Below, in pieces: positions 4,226 to 6,166 of a stretch of 6,166 nucleotides of DNA. The notes below the pieces were generated by a model. The model had not been told where the DNA came from. It saw nothing but the letters and a program-made list of their open reading frames with translations, and made no database searches. Origin of the DNA: CAYMAZ01 sp964526285 (GTDB lineage: Bacteria > Bacteroidota > Bacteroidia > Bacteroidales > DTU049); assembly GCA_964526285.1 (NCBI GenBank), contig CAZGIW010000136.1, positions 1-6,166 of the forward strand, given 5' to 3'. Position 1 is the first letter of the stretch. Every line of letters starts with the position of its first letter. Both the position numbers and the translations under genes were made by a program.

Positions 4226-6004
4226 TACGTGAGGGGTACTGCAGTCATCAATTCCGCTTAAAATTATAATTGACCCTGCTGTTGTGCAATTGTTTTGGTC
4301 TGAAATTGTATAGGAATATTCTCCGGGATCCAAATTTAACAGACTGACAGAAGAGCCACCAATGCTCCAGACAATGATATATGGGCTTGTACCCCCGGAA
4401 ATATCCAGCTGAGCAGTTCCGTCTGCTGCTCCAATACAGGTTTCATCTGTATGTGATGTCACAGCAAGAGGCACTTCATTAACTACAATTGTTTGAGTGG
4501 CAGTGTCTCCGCAAAGATCAGATATTGAGTATGTTATGATGTGAGAGCCTGTCCCTGCATTTGATGGATTAAACAAGCCAGTAGAACTTATGCCGTTTCC
4601 TGACCACATTCCTCCGCCATCAGTAGCAGTAAATTGTTCAGGAGCATCATTCTCACAAAATGGTCCTGTGGTTAATATTGTTGCGTCGAAATTATCAATG
4701 AAAGTGACTAATATTGAGTCAGATCCCTGGCAACCGTAATTGTCGGTGACTGTAACTGAGTAAGTTCCTCCTGTTGTTACGTCAATGGTTTGTGTGTTTC
4801 CTGAAGGATTCCACTGGTAATGTGAAAACCCTGTTCCGGCATCAAGGATTGCCACTTCACCGTCACACATGTTTATGTCAGAGCCAAGGTCAACAACCGG
4901 ATTTGGAACAATGCTCACCTGAATTGTATCAGTGTCATAACAGCCGTCAACGGTTATTTCAACCCAGTATGTGCCCGATGAAGTAACTGTCAGGTTAGAA
5001 TTTGTTGACATGTCACTCCAAAGGTAAGTGGCTCCGGGATATGATGCATCAAGAGAGAGATTATTGCCCTGGCAAAGGATAGTGTCGTTTCCAAGATTTA
5101 CCAAATCTTGTGGGTGAAAATCAATATGGATTGTATCAACACCCACGCAACCTACATCATCAACAACAACCCAGTAAGTTCCGGGCAGTGTAACTTGAAA
5201 AGTTGGATTGGTTGAATTGTCATGCCAAAGATATGTTGCTCCGGGTGAAGTTGCATCCAGCAGTAGTGAATTACCATAACATAAAGTTGTATCATTGCCA
5301 AGATTTACCTGAATTCCTGCCTGAGAAGCGGGTGGATTAATTAAATGTGTGATAAGGTTTTCCATAAGCAGGGCAGCCTGAGAACTAAACGTTCTTATCC
5401 AGTCCTGATCAGCAGTTGTCATAATTGTGCCATGTGCAGGATTAACAGGGATGTACTGAAATCCATGATAACCACCACCGTATTCAAGCATATTAATGGT
5501 ATTGCAATCTCCTGTGCCTGAATATGAATACCAAAAATCGGGAAGAGTTGCTACAGTGTTGTTTGTTGTCGCATATGTGCCCAAAATATTCATGGGAATC
5601 AAATCGCCGGAAAAAGCTGATGTCCACGAGAAACTTCCCCCCAAAGAACTAATAATTGAAGCAAATGCCTGATTTGTTGAATAAGTAGAAAGATACTCAG
5701 ACTGAAGATACACAGGTTTACCGGTTTGAAGAAACTGTAGTATAGTTGAAACCCTTAATGGCGACAATGCAATGACTCCTGATGAAACAATCAAAATATC
5801 AGTGGTTGCAAAAAAAGTTGTGTTGTCAAGTATTGTCTGTGGTTCTATTTGAGCTGTATGTCCCATCCCTGTTGCTACTGATAACCAATGGGAGTCCATT
5901 GTATGCCCTGAATTAGCAGATTGGCTTTCCACAATTGTGATGTGAAGAGAAAAGCAAATATTTACATGCAGAATTATGGATAAAAGTAATATTGATTTCT
6001 TCAT
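3962..6004 (-). CDS. secreted multi-domain surface protein with Ig-like repeats and type IX secretion (type B) sorting domain
   Basis: A 680-residue exported protein. Residues 1-19 are a signal peptide (MKK, a hydrophobic core, a likely cut after CFS). Residues 20-221 form an unassigned domain of alternating strands and helices (HITIVES, DILIVSSG, GKPVYLQSE) that suggests a flavodoxin/class I amidotransferase-like or ThuA-like fold. Three Ig/PKD-like repeats follow (233-296, 302-365, 371-435) at a 69-residue period, each with a cysteine pair (242/286, 311/355, 380/425) that could form a disulfide. Residues 437-509 are another beta domain (GMWSGNGISSTGLFNPSNAG) and 512-583 resemble a SprB repeat (SGGTSPYIIVWS...LDPGEYSYTISDQNNC). 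The end, from about 594, is the gliding-motility/type B sorting domain: VPNVFSPNGDGENDILF, FNRWGQKMYES, WDGTFKGKACPDGSYSYVL. The protein should cross the outer membrane through the type IX system and stay on the surface or be released. Its role, adhesion or otherwise, is unknown. The start at 6004 gives the full signal peptide. Confidence 0.92.
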   Translation of the reverse strand: MKKSILLLSIILHVNICFSLHITIVESQSANSGHTMDSHWLSVATGMGHTAQIEPQTILDNTTFFATTDILIVSSGVIALSPLRVSTILQFLQTGKPVYLQSEYLSTYSTNQAFASIISSLGGSFSWTSAFSGDLIPMNILGTYATTNNTVATLPDFWYSYSGTGDCNTINMLEYGGGYHGFQYIPVNPAHGTIMTTADQDWIRTFSSQAALLMENLITHLINPPASQAGIQVNLGNDTTLCYGNSLLLDATSPGATYLWHDNSTNPTFQVTLPGTYWVVVDDVGCVGVDTIHIDFHPQDLVNLGNDTILCQGNNLSLDASYPGATYLWSDMSTNSNLTVTSSGTYWVEITVDGCYDTDTIQVSIVPNPVVDLGSDINMCDGEVAILDAGTGFSHYQWNPSGNTQTIDVTTGGTYSVTVTDNYGCQGSDSILVTFIDNFDATILTTGPFCENDAPEQFTATDGGGMWSGNGISSTGLFNPSNAGTGSHIITYSISDLCGDTATQTIVVNEVPLAVTSHTDETCIGAADGTAQLDISGGTSPYIIVWSIGGSSVSLLNLDPGEYSYTISDQNNCTTAGSIIILSGIDDCSTPHVWVPNVFSPNGDGENDILFVRGEGISHMEFIIFNRWGQKMYESSNSTNGWDGTFKGKACPDGSYSYVLKVKFTNNTETVKSGNITLVR
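4700..5308 (-). repeat. three tandem Ig/PKD-like protein repeats, about 207 bases each
   Basis: Repeat 1 covers 5117-5308, repeat 2 4910-5101 and repeat 3 4700-4894. Each begins V(N/D)LG(N/S)D, then a cysteine, LDA, a YxW motif, GTY and a second cysteine. Repeats 1 and 2 align without gaps, with 38 of 64 residues identical by hand count; on the plus strand they share CCAAGATTTACC and a GGCTCCGGG/TGCTCCGGG block. Repeat 3 is clearly more diverged. The order suggests that copies 1 and 2 are the younger duplicates. Confidence 0.8.
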
Positions 6005-6020
6005 TTGTTCTGTATTTAAT

Positions 6021-6037
6021 TATTTGAAAAACAAATA
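6021..6037. other. short hairpin between the two minus-strand genes
   Basis: TATTTG (6021-6026) and CAAATA (6032-6037) form a perfect 6-base stem around a 5-base loop, in the 47-base gap between the stop of the partial gene and the start of the secreted-protein gene. In the minus-strand transcript the loop is U5. No TAnnTTTG box was found in this gap, so the two genes may be co-transcribed and this may be an mRNA processing, stabilising or weak terminating element. It is too AT-rich to call firmly. Confidence 0.25.
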
Positions 6038-6051
6038 CGTCACACGGCCAT

Positions 6052-6166
6052 CTAAAAAACCAAAGTCACAACCCCCTCAAAAACTTGCTGAAGGCCTCCA
6101 AGTGTCACTGTAATTTTATATACATATACACCGGTTGGAACAATCTTTCCTCCAGAATCAGGCGAA
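6052..6166 (-). CDS. C-terminal end of another probably secreted protein (partial)
   Basis: On the minus strand, an open frame enters from the window edge (first full codon at 6165) and ends at TAG 6054-6052, giving 37 residues. They begin SPDSGGKIVPTGVYVYKITV and end EGVVTLVF. The P-x-G-V-Y-V-Y-K-I hairpin followed by a Gly-rich turn and a terminal hydrophobic strand resembles the last strands of Bacteroidota FlgD-like Ig or sorting domains, so this is probably another exported surface protein. The family cannot be fixed from so little. It lies 47 bases upstream of the secreted-protein gene on the same strand, so an operon of two surface proteins is plausible. Confidence 0.7.
   Translation of the reverse strand, partial: SPDSGGKIVPTGVYVYKITVTLGGLQQVFEGVVTLVF

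Noticed and set aside
1..6166. tRNA/rRNA genes, CRISPR array, insertion sequence or integration site
   Set aside because: No cloverleaf, repeat-spacer pattern, transposase-like protein or terminal inverted repeats with target duplications were seen on reading both strands.

Overview
The window looks like chromosomal DNA of a member of the Bacteroidota. It is AT-rich. The promoters that can be seen fit the Bacteroidota -7 consensus TAnnTTTG. Start codons mostly lack a strong Shine-Dalgarno sequence. One gene encodes a secreted, multi-domain protein ending in a canonical gliding-motility/type IX secretion (type B) sorting domain, which is confined to this phylum. Genus cannot be read from the sequence; an environmental Bacteroidales- or Flavobacteriales-like lineage is plausible.

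Layout, left to right. Bases 1-81 are probably the last 26 codons of a plus-strand gene that begins outside the window. Its stop overlaps the ATG of a doubtful 18-codon ORF, followed by a terminator-like hairpin. A sodium:solute symporter (SSS family) follows on the plus strand; its best start is the ATG at 350. Next, on the minus strand and convergent with it, is an Lrp/AsnC-type regulator (1980-2444). It is divergent from a PLP enzyme of the Cys/Met-metabolism (methionine gamma-lyase/cystathionine lyase) family (2610-3800). The 165-base gap between these two carries a -7 box for each gene and an inverted repeat suited to an operator. After a 161-base gap without a visible gene comes a minus-strand gene for a 680-residue secreted protein: signal peptide, unassigned alpha/beta domain, three cysteine-bearing Ig-like repeats, another beta domain, a SprB-like repeat and a type IX sorting domain. 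The window ends in the C-terminal tail of a further minus-strand gene.

Function. The regulator and PLP enzyme form a classic local-regulator/target pair, so the Lrp-like protein probably senses an amino acid (perhaps a sulfur amino acid) and controls the lyase. The symporter could belong to the same regulon: a 14-base motif (AAGTGTAAnnAATA) lies at nearly the same distance upstream of the -7 boxes of the symporter and PLP enzyme genes. The secreted protein and its partial neighbour appear to be a separate cell-surface unit.

No RNA gene, mobile element or CRISPR array was seen. The most novel-looking material is the N-terminal domain of the secreted protein and the shared upstream motif; the rest is fairly ordinary core-type gene content.
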